A DNA stretch of 64,000 nt from Pantoea sp. RIT-PI-b (GTDB lineage: Bacteria > Pseudomonadota > Gammaproteobacteria > Enterobacterales > Enterobacteriaceae): assembly GCF_001187905.1 (NCBI RefSeq), contig NZ_LGIS01000012.1:620001-684000 (forward strand), given 5' to 3'. A program made the position numbers and the translations under genes. The notes beneath the pieces are model-generated. The model saw only the letters and a list, made by a program, of their open reading frames with translations, searched no databases and was not told where the DNA came from. Below, in pieces: positions 1-9,261 of this stretch; position 1 is the stretch's first letter, and every line of letters starts with the position of its first letter.

Positions 1-366
1 TTCCCACAGAATCACTTCACGCCACGGACCATGAATCTGAATCGTCAGATGGCCATTGTCGTTGCGGACATTTACCTGTGAAGGATCGAGGCGGAACTGG
101 CGCAGCCAGTTGAGGTAATCGGTTTGAAAGAAGGGGAGCCCGCTAAGGTAGTGATACTCATCGTCGCTAAGGGCAAGCGTTTGCAGGGTTTCAATTTGTG
201 CGCGGATCTCGTCCGCATAAATACCCAGCAGTTCATCGCCACGGCAGCGAAATTCCGCCGTAACCGGGACATCATAATAGCGATGATAGACGGCCTGCTG
301 CATATGAAGCTTGTACGCATCGGTATCAAGCAGCGTGGTCAAAATCGGGGAAGCATGTCCAGTCAT
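1..366 (-). CDS. pncB: Nicotinate phosphoribosyltransferase, N-terminal part (cut by window edge)
   Basis: Only the first 122 codons are inside the window; the frame is open to base 1. PncB makes nicotinate mononucleotide from nicotinate and PRPP in the NAD salvage pathway, in the cytosol. The visible part follows E. coli PncB closely: an early [15 protein letters not shown] segment, then [15 protein letters not shown], and the [10 protein letters not shown] segment at the edge. The ATG at 366 gives the family N-terminus. The gene is divergent from pepN, as in E. coli, and shares with it a spacer of about 250 bases. Confidence 0.95.
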   Translation of the reverse strand, partial: MTGHASPILTTLLDTDAYKLHMQQAVYHRYYDVPVTAEFRCRGDELLGIYADEIRAQIETLQTLALSDDEYHYLSGLPFFQTDYLNWLRQFRLDPSQVNVRNDNGHLTIQIHGPWREVILWE

Positions 367-619
367 GGTGCGTTTCAGCATCCTCTTCCGCGGAGCAGAG
401 CCCGGTGTTCAACAAAGTCATAAAGACGCAGGAGTATAAAACAGTAATGACCGCGATCACACCATAATTGCGGGTGGCAGGTCGAGGGTCATTTGTGCCA
501 TTGTTAATGAATTGTAGCCTTTTCAACGAAGGCACGCATTGTGCGTAGCAACGAAGGCACAACCCGCTTAGACTTTGACGGGTCAACATATTAACGATTA
601 AAAGATGCGAGAAGGACTT

Positions 620-3235
620 ATGACGCAACAGCCGCAAATTAAATATCGCCACGATTACCGTGCGCCGGATTACACCATTACCGACATCGACCTGACGTTT
701 GAACTGGATGCCGCCTCTACGCGCGTTACGGCGGTCAGTCAGGTCAAGCGACTGGGTGCTGCGGATGCGGAGCTGCGCCTTGATGGTGAAGACCTCACGC
801 TGGTGTCGCTAGCGGTGGATGGCAATCCATGGTCGCATTATCGCGAAGAAGAGGGCGCGTTGTTCATTAGCCAGGTGCCGGACAACTTTACCTTGACCAT
901 CATTAATGACATCCATCCGGATAAAAACACCGCGCTGGAAGGGTTATATCAATCTGGCGAAGCGCTTTGTACCCAATGTGAAGCCGAAGGTTTCCGCCAC
1001 ATCACCTGGTATCTCGACCGCCCGGATGTGCTGGCGCGCTTTACCACCACCATTATTGCCGATGCCGCACGCTATCCTTATTTACTCTCGAACGGCAACA
1101 AGCTGGAGAGCGGGCGCCATGAAGATGGCCGTCATTGGGTGAAGTGGCAAGATCCCTTCCCGAAACCCTGTTACCTGTTTGCGCTGGTAGCCGGTGATTT
1201 CGACGTGCTACGTGACAGTTTCACCACCCGCTCAGGCCGCGATGTGGCGCTGGAGATCTTTGTCGACCGCGGCAATCTGGATCGCGCCGATTGGGCGATG
1301 ACCTCGCTAAAAGCCAGCATGAAGTGGGATGAAGAGCGCTTCAACCTCGAGTATGACCTCGACATCTTTATGATCGTTGCGGTGGATTTCTTCAATATGG
1401 GCGCGATGGAGAACAAAGGTCTCAACGTCTTCAACTCCAAATATGTGCTGGCGAAAGCCGAAACGGCCACCGACAAAGATTATCTTGGCATTGAAGCGGT
1501 TATTGGACATGAGTATTTCCACAACTGGACGGGTAACCGCGTCACCTGCCGCGACTGGTTCCAGCTCAGCCTGAAAGAGGGCCTGACGGTGTTCCGCGAT
1601 CAGGAGTTCAGTTCAGACCTCGGTTCACGTGCGGTCAACCGCATTGATAATGTGCGCGTGATGCGTGGTGCGCAGTTTGCCGAAGACGCCAGCCCCATGG
1701 CGCATCCGATCCGACCGGATCAGGTGATCGAGATGAACAACTTCTACACCTTAACGGTATACGAGAAAGGTTCGGAAGTGATCCGCATGATGCACACCTT
1801 GCTCGGCGAAGAGAATTTCCAGAAGGGCATGCAGCTCTATTTCGAGCGCCACGATGGCAGCGCTGCCACCTGTGATGATTTTGTGCAGGCGATGGAAGAT
1901 GCCTCCAACGTTGATCTTTCTCAGTTCCGCCGCTGGTACAGCCAGGCGGGCACGCCAATCCTGACGGTGCGCGATGACTACAATCCTGAGCTTGAGCAGT
2001 ACACGCTGCATGTCACCCAGCGTACGCCGGCCACCGCCGAGCAGAAAGAGAAACTGCCGCTACACATTCCGCTGGATATCGAACTGTACGATAACGAAGG
2101 CAACGTGATCCCGCTGCAGCACAACGGACATCCGGTGCATCACGTGCTGAACGTCACCGAAGAGTTCCAGACTTTTATTTTCGACAAAGTCTATTTCCAG
2201 CCGGTGCCCTCACTGCTGCGTGAATTCTCCGCGCCGGTGAAGCTCGACTATAAATGGAGCGATGCGCAGCTCACCTTCCTGATGCGTCACGCGCGCAACG
2301 ATTTCGCCCGCTGGGATGCGGCACAGAGTCTGCTGGCCACTTACATTCGTCTGAATGTGGCCCGCCATCAGCAGGGGCAGCCGCTGTCGCTGCCGCTGCA
2401 TGTCGCCGATGCATTCCGCGCGGTGCTGCTGGATGAGCAGGGCGATCCGGCGCTGAAAGCGTTGATTCTGTCGCTGCCCTCTGAGAATGAAATTGCGGAA
2501 CTGTTTGATGTCATCGATCCGCTGGCGATCTCGGCGGTGCGCGATGCGCTGGTACGTACGCTGGCTAAAGAGTTGAGTGATGAATTCTTTGCCCTCTATC
2601 TGGCCAACCAAAGCAACGAATACAAAATTGAGCATGCAGAAATTGGCAAGCGCACGCTGAAAAACGTCTGCCTTGGCTATCTGGCGTTTGCCGATGCGGC
2701 ACAAGCAGACAAGCTGGTGCAGGCGCAATATCAGCAGGCGAACAACATGACCGACGCGTTAGCGGCGCTGGCTGCGGCCGTAGCGGCGAATCTGCCGTGC
2801 CGCGATACCTTGTTAGCCGCATACGACGAGCGCTGGCATCAGGATGGTTTGGTGATGGATAAATGGTTTGTGCTGCAAGCCACCAGCCCGGCGGCGGATG
2901 TGCTGAGCAAGGTGCGCGAACTGCTGCATCACCGATCATTCACCATGGGCAACCCGAACCGTATTCGTTCGCTGATTGGGGCATTTGCTTCTGCTAATCC
3001 GGCGGCATTCCACGCCAAAGATGGCAGCGGCTATCAGTTCCTGGTAGAGATGTTGACCGATCTCAATACGCGTAACCCGCAGGTGGCCGCGCGGATGATC
3101 GAGCCGTTGATTCGTCTGAAGCGTTACGATGCCGACCGTCAGGCGTTGATGCGCAAGGCGCTGGAGACGTTGAAAGGGTTGGATAAGCTGTCTGGCGATC
3201 TGTACGAGAAGATCACTAAAGCATTGAACGCTTAA
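620..3235 (+). CDS. pepN: Aminopeptidase N (M1 family zinc metallopeptidase)
   Basis: PepN removes N-terminal residues from peptides in the cytosol and finishes protein turnover. The 871 residues match the usual length (about 870). The M1 exopeptidase motif GAMEN lies near residue 260. The zinc site HEYFHNW begins near residue 297 (two His), with the third ligand Glu about 19 residues on, inside LKEGLTVF. The C-terminal half is the helical domain of the family. An in-frame ATG exists at 605, but ATG 620 gives the family start MTQQPQ and has GAAGGA at 611-616, so 620 is chosen. It is divergent from pncB and converges on the ssu operon. Confidence 0.97.
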   Translation: MTQQPQIKYRHDYRAPDYTITDIDLTFELDAASTRVTAVSQVKRLGAADAELRLDGEDLTLVSLAVDGNPWSHYREEEGALFISQVPDNFTLTIINDIHPDKNTALEGLYQSGEALCTQCEAEGFRHITWYLDRPDVLARFTTTIIADAARYPYLLSNGNKLESGRHEDGRHWVKWQDPFPKPCYLFALVAGDFDVLRDSFTTRSGRDVALEIFVDRGNLDRADWAMTSLKASMKWDEERFNLEYDLDIFMIVAVDFFNMGAMENKGLNVFNSKYVLAKAETATDKDYLGIEAVIGHEYFHNWTGNRVTCRDWFQLSLKEGLTVFRDQEFSSDLGSRAVNRIDNVRVMRGAQFAEDASPMAHPIRPDQVIEMNNFYTLTVYEKGSEVIRMMHTLLGEENFQKGMQLYFERHDGSAATCDDFVQAMEDASNVDLSQFRRWYSQAGTPILTVRDDYNPELEQYTLHVTQRTPATAEQKEKLPLHIPLDIELYDNEGNVIPLQHNGHPVHHVLNVTEEFQTFIFDKVYFQPVPSLLREFSAPVKLDYKWSDAQLTFLMRHARNDFARWDAAQSLLATYIRLNVARHQQGQPLSLPLHVADAFRAVLLDEQGDPALKALILSLPSENEIAELFDVIDPLAISAVRDALVRTLAKELSDEFFALYLANQSNEYKIEHAEIGKRTLKNVCLGYLAFADAAQADKLVQAQYQQANNMTDALAALAAAVAANLPCRDTLLAAYDERWHQDGLVMDKWFVLQATSPAADVLSKVRELLHHRSFTMGNPNRIRSLIGAFASANPAAFHAKDGSGYQFLVEMLTDLNTRNPQVAARMIEPLIRLKRYDADRQALMRKALETLKGLDKLSGDLYEKITKALNA

Positions 3236-3244
3236 GAAAACAAT

Positions 3245-3306
3245 GCGCAATAAATTGCGCCGCTACGGGACTTTGCACGTATTTGTAGCGGCGCGATTTA
3301 TCGCGC
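3245..3306. repeat. Inverted REP pair (BIME-like) between pepN and ssuB
   Basis: Two 22-base arms, 3245-3266 and 3285-3306, are inverted copies separated by 18 bases. Each has the form GCGC-R-ATAAAT-Y-GCGCCGCTAC. The two base differences between arms keep each arm's own small hairpin paired, which is typical of REP units. The pair lies between the convergent 3' ends of pepN and ssuB, where it may also stop transcription from both sides. I did not see a second copy in the window. Confidence 0.75.
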
Positions 3307-3314
3307 GTCTTTGA

Positions 3315-4106
3315 TCAACTCTGCTGTGCAAACTTCAGCGGCTGCTCCGATGAACCTCGCTTCATCACGCGATCCAGCACTTCGGCCTCCAGTTCCGCCA
3401 GACGCGCAGATCCGCGACGGCGCGGACGCGGCAAATCGACCAGCAAATCCAGCCCAATCTGTCCCTCCTCAATCAGCAGCACGCGATCGGCGATCGCCAC
3501 CGCTTCGCTAACATCGTGCGTCACCAGCAGCACGGTGAAGTTATGCTGCTGCCATAGCGACTCAATCAATCCCTGCATTTCAATACGCGTTAATGCATCC
3601 AGCGCACCCAGCGGTTCGTCGAGCAGCAGCAAACCGGGACGGTGAATCAGCGCACGCGCCAGCGCCACGCGCTGTTTCTGACCGCCGGACAAGGCTGCGG
3701 GCCACTCATTGGCGCGGTCGGCCAAACCAACGGCATCCAGCGCTTCCAGTGCGGCGGCACGCCATTCGCGGCCTTTCAGTCCCAGTCCAACGTTATCAAT
3801 CACCTTTTTCCACGGCAGCAGGCGTGAATCCTGGAACATCAGCCGCGTGTCTTCACGTGCTTGCGATAACGGCGCATTTCCGGCCAGTAAGGCACCGCGC
3901 GTGGTGGATTCCAGGCCAGCTAACAGGCGCAGCAGGGTACTTTTGCCACAGCCGCTGCGGCCAACAACTGCAACAAACTGTCCGGACGGAATGTGCAGAT
4001 CAATATTGTTCAGGATGGTGCGATCGCCATATTGCTTGCTGACGCCCTTTACGCCAACCGGTGTACCGCGATTCAGGCGCGCCGGATTTAGGGTTGCGTT
4101 GCTCAT
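3315..4106 (-). CDS. ssuB: Aliphatic sulfonate ABC transporter ATP-binding protein
   Basis: The ATPase subunit that drives alkanesulfonate import with SsuC and SsuA. The 263 residues carry Walker [10 protein letters not shown] (49-57), the ABC signature LSGGQ (139-143), Walker B LLLLDE (159-164) and the switch His in LLVTHD. The start ATG at 4106 overlaps the ssuC stop (ATGA), so the two are translationally coupled. It is the last gene of ssuEADCB and ends just before the REP pair. Confidence 0.95.
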   Translation of the reverse strand: MSNATLNPARLNRGTPVGVKGVSKQYGDRTILNNIDLHIPSGQFVAVVGRSGCGKSTLLRLLAGLESTTRGALLAGNAPLSQAREDTRLMFQDSRLLPWKKVIDNVGLGLKGREWRAAALEALDAVGLADRANEWPAALSGGQKQRVALARALIHRPGLLLLDEPLGALDALTRIEMQGLIESLWQQHNFTVLLVTHDVSEAVAIADRVLLIEEGQIGLDLLVDLPRPRRRGSARLAELEAEVLDRVMKRGSSEQPLKFAQQS

Positions 4107-4891
4107 GCGTTCTCCTTCAATTGATAGGCCGGATGCCAGCGCAGCCAGACGCGCTCCAGCAGTTGTGCCGCGACGTCAGCCAGTTTGCCGAGCAGGGCAT
4201 AGAGAATGATGGCCACCACCACCACATCGGTTTGCAGGAATTCACGGGCGTTCATTGCCAGATAACCAATGCCGGAGTTAGCGGAAATGGTCTCGGCGAC
4301 AATCAAGGTCAGCCACATCAGGCCGAGAGCAAAACGCACGCCGACCATAATGGACGGCAGCGCACCCGGCAAAATCACCTGAATGAATAAGCTCCAGCCG
4401 GATAAACCATAGCTGCGCGCCATCTCCACCAGGCCACGATCAATGTTGCGAATACCGTGATAAGTGTTGAGATAAATCGGGAACAGAGTACCCAGCGCCA
4501 CGAGGAAAATCTTGGCGGATTCGTCAATACCGAACCACAAAATCACCAGCGGAATCAGCGCCAGATGCGGTACGTTACGCAGCATCTGCACCGAGGTATC
4601 CAGCAAGCGTTCACCCACGCGTGAAGTGCCGGTAATCAAACCCAGAATCAAACCAATCGAACCGCCAATGGAGAAGCCGATAGCGGCGCGCCAGCTGCTG
4701 ATCGCCAGGTTCTGCCACAGTTCACCGCTTACCGTCAGCTTCCAGAAGGTGATGAGGATATTTTCCGGCGACGGCAGAATGCGCGTCGACAGCCAGCCCA
4801 CCTGCGATGCCAGTTGCCACACCGCAATCAGCACCACCGGCAAAACCCAGGGCAGTACCGCATTCGTCAACCTGGTTTTAACGTTCGCCAT
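4103..4891 (-). CDS. ssuC: Aliphatic sulfonate ABC transporter permease
   Basis: The inner-membrane channel subunit of the sulfonate importer; 262 residues with about six membrane segments. The BPD-transporter EAA loop is visible in the region [21 protein letters not shown]. Two adjacent ATGs exist (4894 and 4891). AAGGAG lies 3 bases before the first and 6 before the second, and the second gives MANVKTRL, so 4891 is chosen. It lies between ssuD and ssuB; its last codons overlap ssuB. Confidence 0.95.
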   Translation of the reverse strand: MANVKTRLTNAVLPWVLPVVLIAVWQLASQVGWLSTRILPSPENILITFWKLTVSGELWQNLAISSWRAAIGFSIGGSIGLILGLITGTSRVGERLLDTSVQMLRNVPHLALIPLVILWFGIDESAKIFLVALGTLFPIYLNTYHGIRNIDRGLVEMARSYGLSGWSLFIQVILPGALPSIMVGVRFALGLMWLTLIVAETISANSGIGYLAMNAREFLQTDVVVVAIILYALLGKLADVAAQLLERVWLRWHPAYQLKENA

Positions 4892-4902
4892 CATCTGCTC
4901 CT

Positions 4903-6048
4903 TTAGCTCTGCGACACTTTTTGTGGCGTGAAATCATTGGCTACCGCTTCCCCATGCGCTTGCACCACGCGTGGTTGCGGTACGTCCGGAATGGCCAGAT
5001 CGAGGTGCGGGAACAGCAGCTCACCCACGCGATACGCCTCTTCCAGATGCGGATAACCGGAGAGAATAAAGGTCTCGATGCCGAGATCGCTGTACTCCTG
5101 CATGCGCGCCGCCACGGTTGGACCATCGCCCACCAGTGCGGTGCCGGCGCCACCACGAACTAAACCTACGCCAGCCCACAGATTCGGGCTGATCTCCAGC
5201 TTGTCGCGGCGGCCACCGTGCAGCGCGGCCATACGTTGCTGACCGACCGAATCAGTGCGTGCAAACGCCGCCTGCGCTTTGGCAATGGTGGCATCGTCGA
5301 GATGGGCAATCAGGCGATCTGCCGCCTGCCACGCTTCTTCATTGGTTTCACGCACAATGACGTGCAGACGAATACCGAAGCGAACGGTGCGACCTTGTGC
5401 CGCCGCTTTGGCCCGCACCTGCTCAATCTTCTCTTTTACTAAGGCTGGCGGTTCGCCCCAGGTGAGATAAACATCGACCTGCTCGGCGGCCAGATCCTGG
5501 GCCGCATCCGACGATCCCCCAAACCACAGCGGTGGACGCGGCTGCTGCACCGGTTTAAACATCAGGCGCGCACCGCGCACTTTCACGTGCTTGCCATCGT
5601 AATCGACGGTTTCGCCTTCGGTGACCCGACGCCAGACGCGGGTAAACTCAGCGGACTCTTCATAGCGTTCACGGTGATCAAGGAACACACCATCGCCGGC
5701 GAGCTCTTCCGGATCGCCGCCGGTGACCAGATTAAACAGCGCACGACCATTCGACAGACGATCGAGCGTGGCCGCCTGACGCGCAGCCTGAGTTGGCGAT
5801 ATCACGCCCGGACGCAGCGCGACCAGGAAGCGCAGGCGCTGCGTGACCGGAATTAAAGATGCCGCTACCAGCCAGGCATCTTCACAGGAGCGACCAGTGG
5901 GAATCAGCACGCCGCCGAAACCGAGGCGATCCGCCGCCTGCGCAATCTGTTGCAGGTAGCCGTGATCAACCGGGCGCGAGCCTTCCGCCGTGCCGAGATA
6001 GTGACCATCGCCGTGAGTCGGGAGAAACCAGAATACGGATACGCTCAT
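4903..6048 (-). CDS. ssuD: FMNH2-dependent alkanesulfonate monooxygenase
   Basis: SsuD cleaves the C-S bond of alkanesulfonates, giving an aldehyde and sulfite, with FMNH2 from SsuE. The 381 residues equal the E. coli length and begin [19 protein letters not shown]. The luciferase-like TIM-barrel family is shown by [12 protein letters not shown] and the [14 protein letters not shown] segment. Its stop codon is 11 bases before the ssuC start codon. It releases sulfite for cysteine synthesis when sulfate is scarce. Confidence 0.97.
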   Translation of the reverse strand: MSVSVFWFLPTHGDGHYLGTAEGSRPVDHGYLQQIAQAADRLGFGGVLIPTGRSCEDAWLVAASLIPVTQRLRFLVALRPGVISPTQAARQAATLDRLSNGRALFNLVTGGDPEELAGDGVFLDHRERYEESAEFTRVWRRVTEGETVDYDGKHVKVRGARLMFKPVQQPRPPLWFGGSSDAAQDLAAEQVDVYLTWGEPPALVKEKIEQVRAKAAAQGRTVRFGIRLHVIVRETNEEAWQAADRLIAHLDDATIAKAQAAFARTDSVGQQRMAALHGGRRDKLEISPNLWAGVGLVRGGAGTALVGDGPTVAARMQEYSDLGIETFILSGYPHLEEAYRVGELLFPHLDLAIPDVPQPRVVQAHGEAVANDFTPQKVSQS

Positions 6049-6050
6049 GA

Positions 6051-7019
6051 TTAATTTCCTTTAGGCTGGGCGGATTGTGGCTGCCAGATGCGATCGGCGA
6101 TATTCACTTTTACCGGCATCAGATGATTGGCATAAAACAGATCGGCCGTTTGCTGTTGGGCCTGCGCGGTATGGGCGCTGACCGGCGTAATGGTGGTCGG
6201 TGGACGATGGTCGAGATAGCTGGCAATCACCGGCTTCGGTAAGCCCATCGCCTGCGCCAGCAGATCGATACTCTGGTCGCGCTGGCTGTGGGTTAATGCA
6301 TCGGCATCGCTGAAGGTGTTCAGCACCTGCTGCACGAATGCGCCGTTAGCCTCGGTGTATTTGCGCGTGGCTAGATAGAAGGAGCCGGTTTGATTGAGCT
6401 TGCTGCCATCGACCAGCACACGCACGTTGCCCTGCAGCAGGGCGGCAGAGTAGTAAGGATCCCAAATCGCCCAGGCATCCACGTCACCTTGCTGGAAAGC
6501 CGCGCGCGCATCGGCGGGGGTTAAATAGGTGGGTTGAATGTCTTTAAAACTCAGTCCGGCTTGTTCCAGGGCGCGCAGCAGAAGATTGTGCGAGCTGGAG
6601 CCTTTCTGGAACGCCACCTTATGGCCTTTCAGATCGGCTACGCTGTGGATCGGGCTCTCTTTCGGCACCAGAATCACTTCCGCCTGCGGTTTTGGTGGTT
6701 CAGATCCGACATACAACAGATCGGCGCCAGCAGCCTGGGCAAACAGTGGCGGGATATCGCCGGTGCTACCCAAATCAATACTGTCGACGTTGAGCGCTTC
6801 CAGCATTTGCGGCCCAGCCGGGAATTCCACCCACTTTATCTGCGTGTGAGGAAAGCGCTGCTCCAGCAGCTTATGGCTTTTCGCCAACACCATGCTGACC
6901 GAACCCTTTTGATAACCAATGCGTAGCTGTTCCGGTGCATCAGCGGCCTGGGCTGTAACGCTTAAAGCCAGTAGTCCCGCTACAGCGGGGAGCAGCAAGC
7001 CCGTCAATATCCGTTTCAT
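6051..7019 (-). CDS. ssuA: Aliphatic sulfonate ABC transporter substrate-binding protein
   Basis: A periplasmic binding protein that hands sulfonates to SsuBC. The 322 residues start with a Sec signal peptide ([20 protein letters not shown], cleavage after AQA). The NMT1/SsuA-type fold is shown by LRIGYQKG and [17 protein letters not shown]. ATGs at 7022 and 7019 are adjacent; AAGGA is better spaced for 7019. It is the second gene of the operon, with ssuD following after two bases. Confidence 0.95.
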   Translation of the reverse strand: MKRILTGLLLPAVAGLLALSVTAQAADAPEQLRIGYQKGSVSMVLAKSHKLLEQRFPHTQIKWVEFPAGPQMLEALNVDSIDLGSTGDIPPLFAQAAGADLLYVGSEPPKPQAEVILVPKESPIHSVADLKGHKVAFQKGSSSHNLLLRALEQAGLSFKDIQPTYLTPADARAAFQQGDVDAWAIWDPYYSAALLQGNVRVLVDGSKLNQTGSFYLATRKYTEANGAFVQQVLNTFSDADALTHSQRDQSIDLLAQAMGLPKPVIASYLDHRPPTTITPVSAHTAQAQQQTADLFYANHLMPVKVNIADRIWQPQSAQPKGN

Positions 7020-7029
7020 CATGCTTCCT

Positions 7030-7581
7030 TTATACCGCTTGTGCGTAGGGTTGATGGCGACGATGCAGCGCGTGCCAGAAGGTATCCAGCGCCTCATCAA
7101 TGCGTTGCGACAGCAGCGGATCTAACAGCGGCTGGCGATCGTAATCGGTAATCTGGCCGTCAGTGGCGAATACGCCGTGCAATACTTCCTGCGCTTTCAG
7201 CGCGTTGAGCACCGGCTTCAGCGCATAATCGACCGCCAGCAGGTGTGATGAACTTCCGCCGCTCGCCAGTGGCAGGACCACTTTGTGTTCCAGTGCGCGC
7301 TCGGGCAGCAGATCAAGCAAGGTTTTCAACGCACCGGAAAACGAGGCTTTATAGATAGGGGTGGCGACGATTAAACCATCTGCCAGCGCCAAATCAGCTT
7401 TCAGAGCGGCTAATGCGGGGGAATCGAAGCGTGCATAAAGCAGATCTTCCGGCTGGAAGTTGTGAATATTCCATGGAATGACGTCAACACCGCGTGCCTC
7501 CAGCGCGTGCTGGCACAGGCTGAGCAGTGCTGTAGAGCGTGAAGGGAAGCGAGGGCTGCCCGCCAGCGTAATAACCCGCAT
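7030..7581 (-). CDS. ssuE: NADPH-dependent FMN reductase of the sulfonate system
   Basis: SsuE supplies FMNH2 to SsuD. The 183 residues have the flavodoxin-like start MRVITLAGSPRFPSRS and the family segment YKASFSGALKTLLDLLPERAL. The start at ATG 7581 has AAGGAG at five bases. It is the first gene of the ssuEADCB operon. Just upstream, 7593-7607 reads ATAACT-GAA-AGTTAT in inverted form, a possible regulator site; in E. coli the operon is activated by Cbl, but I cannot assign a Cbl site here. Confidence 0.95.
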   Translation of the reverse strand: MRVITLAGSPRFPSRSTALLSLCQHALEARGVDVIPWNIHNFQPEDLLYARFDSPALAALKADLALADGLIVATPIYKASFSGALKTLLDLLPERALEHKVVLPLASGGSSSHLLAVDYALKPVLNALKAQEVLHGVFATDGQITDYDRQPLLDPLLSQRIDEALDTFWHALHRRHQPYAQAV

Positions 7582-8335
7582 AGTCACTCCTTATAACTGA
7601 AAGTTATTGATTATCTAATATTCAGAACTGATGTGTTCAATACTGTCAGAGCGGGGGGCGAGGCTTAAATGATTTATCTGGTAATCCTAAGTCGTAAAAT
7701 GGGATAGCCAGAGACATATAAAGGAAGACGAATACAGGCCGGTTAGCATGCTTAGGGTTAATCCGAAAAGCCGGGAAAAAACGGCGTAGTTATATTAATC
7801 AGCACAGCGTGTTTATCTCGGTTAATGGTTAAACACATTGATGAAAGGGTTTAATAGAGGCGTTTACGCGGATACAGATTTGCACAGATGGCAACATGAT
7901 ACCGCGCTGGCGAAAACTGCCATTGAATCACAAGAAGAAAAATGCCGATTCAATCTTATTCTATTCACCTGGAATCGGAATTAGCTTAGGAGGAGCCCAC
8001 TATTTCCTATTAATGAATGGTTTTTATTTGAGCGGGTGGTTGCGAAAAAGCCTACAAAGATTAATTACAAGACGGTTCTTATCTCTAGTAGCAAAACTTA
8101 TTGTTACTTTTTGCCCGGCGATTTACTTTTTACTCAAGTTATATTGAACAATTATGAGCTTCATAAACGCAACGTAAAAGGTCGACGATGGAATTAAATC
8201 TCTCAGCCTGTTTATAATTGGTTGAGCTAATTTCCGCTAGAACTCAATAACGATACTGCGCTTATTTAATTAACGTCCACCTTTTGTGGCGTGTAATGCC
8301 GTTGTGGCAAACCAATTTTCCCCAGGGAGATGAAT
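7582..8335. other. Long intergenic stretch between ssuE and the glycan genes
   Basis: About 750 bases hold no gene I can support. The ssu promoter must lie at its left end. The stretch is AT-rich toward the right. One open frame (7896-8147, 83 codons, basic with a hydrophobic end) has no Shine-Dalgarno sequence at its ATG. AGGAGGAG at 7988-7995 has no start codon at useful spacing: the next ATG, at 8013, is 17 bases away. The promoter of the gene starting at 8336 should lie in the last 150 bases. Confidence 0.5.
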
Positions 8336-9163
8336 ATGGAAAGAGCAACACGTGCTCAGGAATTTACTGAGCAGCAGGCTGCGCCTGTCACGTTTAATCG
8401 CCTCACGCCATCCAGTAAAATTGCAGAGGAGTTGGTGTGTTATTGGCTACAGGCTGATGCTGCGTCAGCCCATTTTACCTCTTCGCTGTTGCCCACCTTT
8501 CCGCACAGTACACCGTCCGACGATGATTTTCTGCTGTTCAGTGCAGAGCGCGGTGCCTTGCCCGCCAGCCTGCTACAGGATGTCGCGAAACTCAGCGATC
8601 AACGGCCTGAGCTAAACTGTTTCATTGTCTCTCTGGCAAAGCGAGAGCTGGCTGCCGGCTTGCATTCGTCTACCCAGCTGTTTCAGCAACTCCATGAGCA
8701 GCGCTGGTGGCAACAAGGCGCCTTTGCTGTGATTTTGCGCGCGGGCCTGGCCCGGAGCGGTGCGCCACTAAACCGGATTCAGGATGTGATGCTGGCGGGA
8801 TTACTCCATACCCAAACCGCATGGGTGCTCGACTACGCCAGTGAAACGGCGCTTGCAGCGAACGTAAATGCCTCTCAGCCCTTCACTTATCAGCAATTTA
8901 TTACTGATTATGAAAAACTCACACGTTTGTCACACTTTATTCCGGAGCGAAACCGCTACCGTGAAAGTTATTTACGCAGCGGCTTATTACAATTAGTCCA
9001 GCAGGAGTTGAGTAGCGCAGATAAATTCTCAGATAATATCCGTCATGCGTTGACTTACTTTGCAGATAATTTTCCAGTCCAGGGTGCAATGGAAAAACTT
9101 ATGTTGAAACAACCTGACATCTATTTCTCTATTATGAAAATGAGAAAAAGGCTGGGTGCTTAG
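8336..9163 (+). CDS. Protein of unknown function, first gene of a flippase/glycosyltransferase cluster
   Basis: I do not recognise this 275-residue protein. It has no signal peptide, no clear membrane segment and no catalytic motif that I can name. It looks mostly helical, with many Gln, Leu and aromatic residues, and the last 30 residues are basic. The start ATG 8336 has AGGGAG at a good distance; the ATG at 8330 touches the Shine-Dalgarno sequence and is less likely. It stands 98 bases before a Wzx-like flippase in the same direction, so a role in making or regulating a surface glycan is an inference from position only. Confidence 0.75.
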   Translation: MERATRAQEFTEQQAAPVTFNRLTPSSKIAEELVCYWLQADAASAHFTSSLLPTFPHSTPSDDDFLLFSAERGALPASLLQDVAKLSDQRPELNCFIVSLAKRELAAGLHSSTQLFQQLHEQRWWQQGAFAVILRAGLARSGAPLNRIQDVMLAGLLHTQTAWVLDYASETALAANVNASQPFTYQQFITDYEKLTRLSHFIPERNRYRESYLRSGLLQLVQQELSSADKFSDNIRHALTYFADNFPVQGAMEKLMLKQPDIYFSIMKMRKRLGA

Positions 9164-9261
9164 CGCCAACATTAATTTTAAGAATAACTCCGGTGTGCGC
9201 GTGAATGCTTTTATGTCACGCTTAAGGCCACTGAGATAAATCCCCAGATGCCAAAACACCT

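Noticed and set aside
2210..2728. 172-codon open frame antisense to pepN
   Set aside because: Shadow of a well-conserved gene.
7896..8147. 83-codon open frame, basic with a hydrophobic end, between ssuE and the glycan genes
   Set aside because: No Shine-Dalgarno sequence at its ATG, no recognisable family, and AT-rich non-coding-like composition; kept only as part of the intergenic note.
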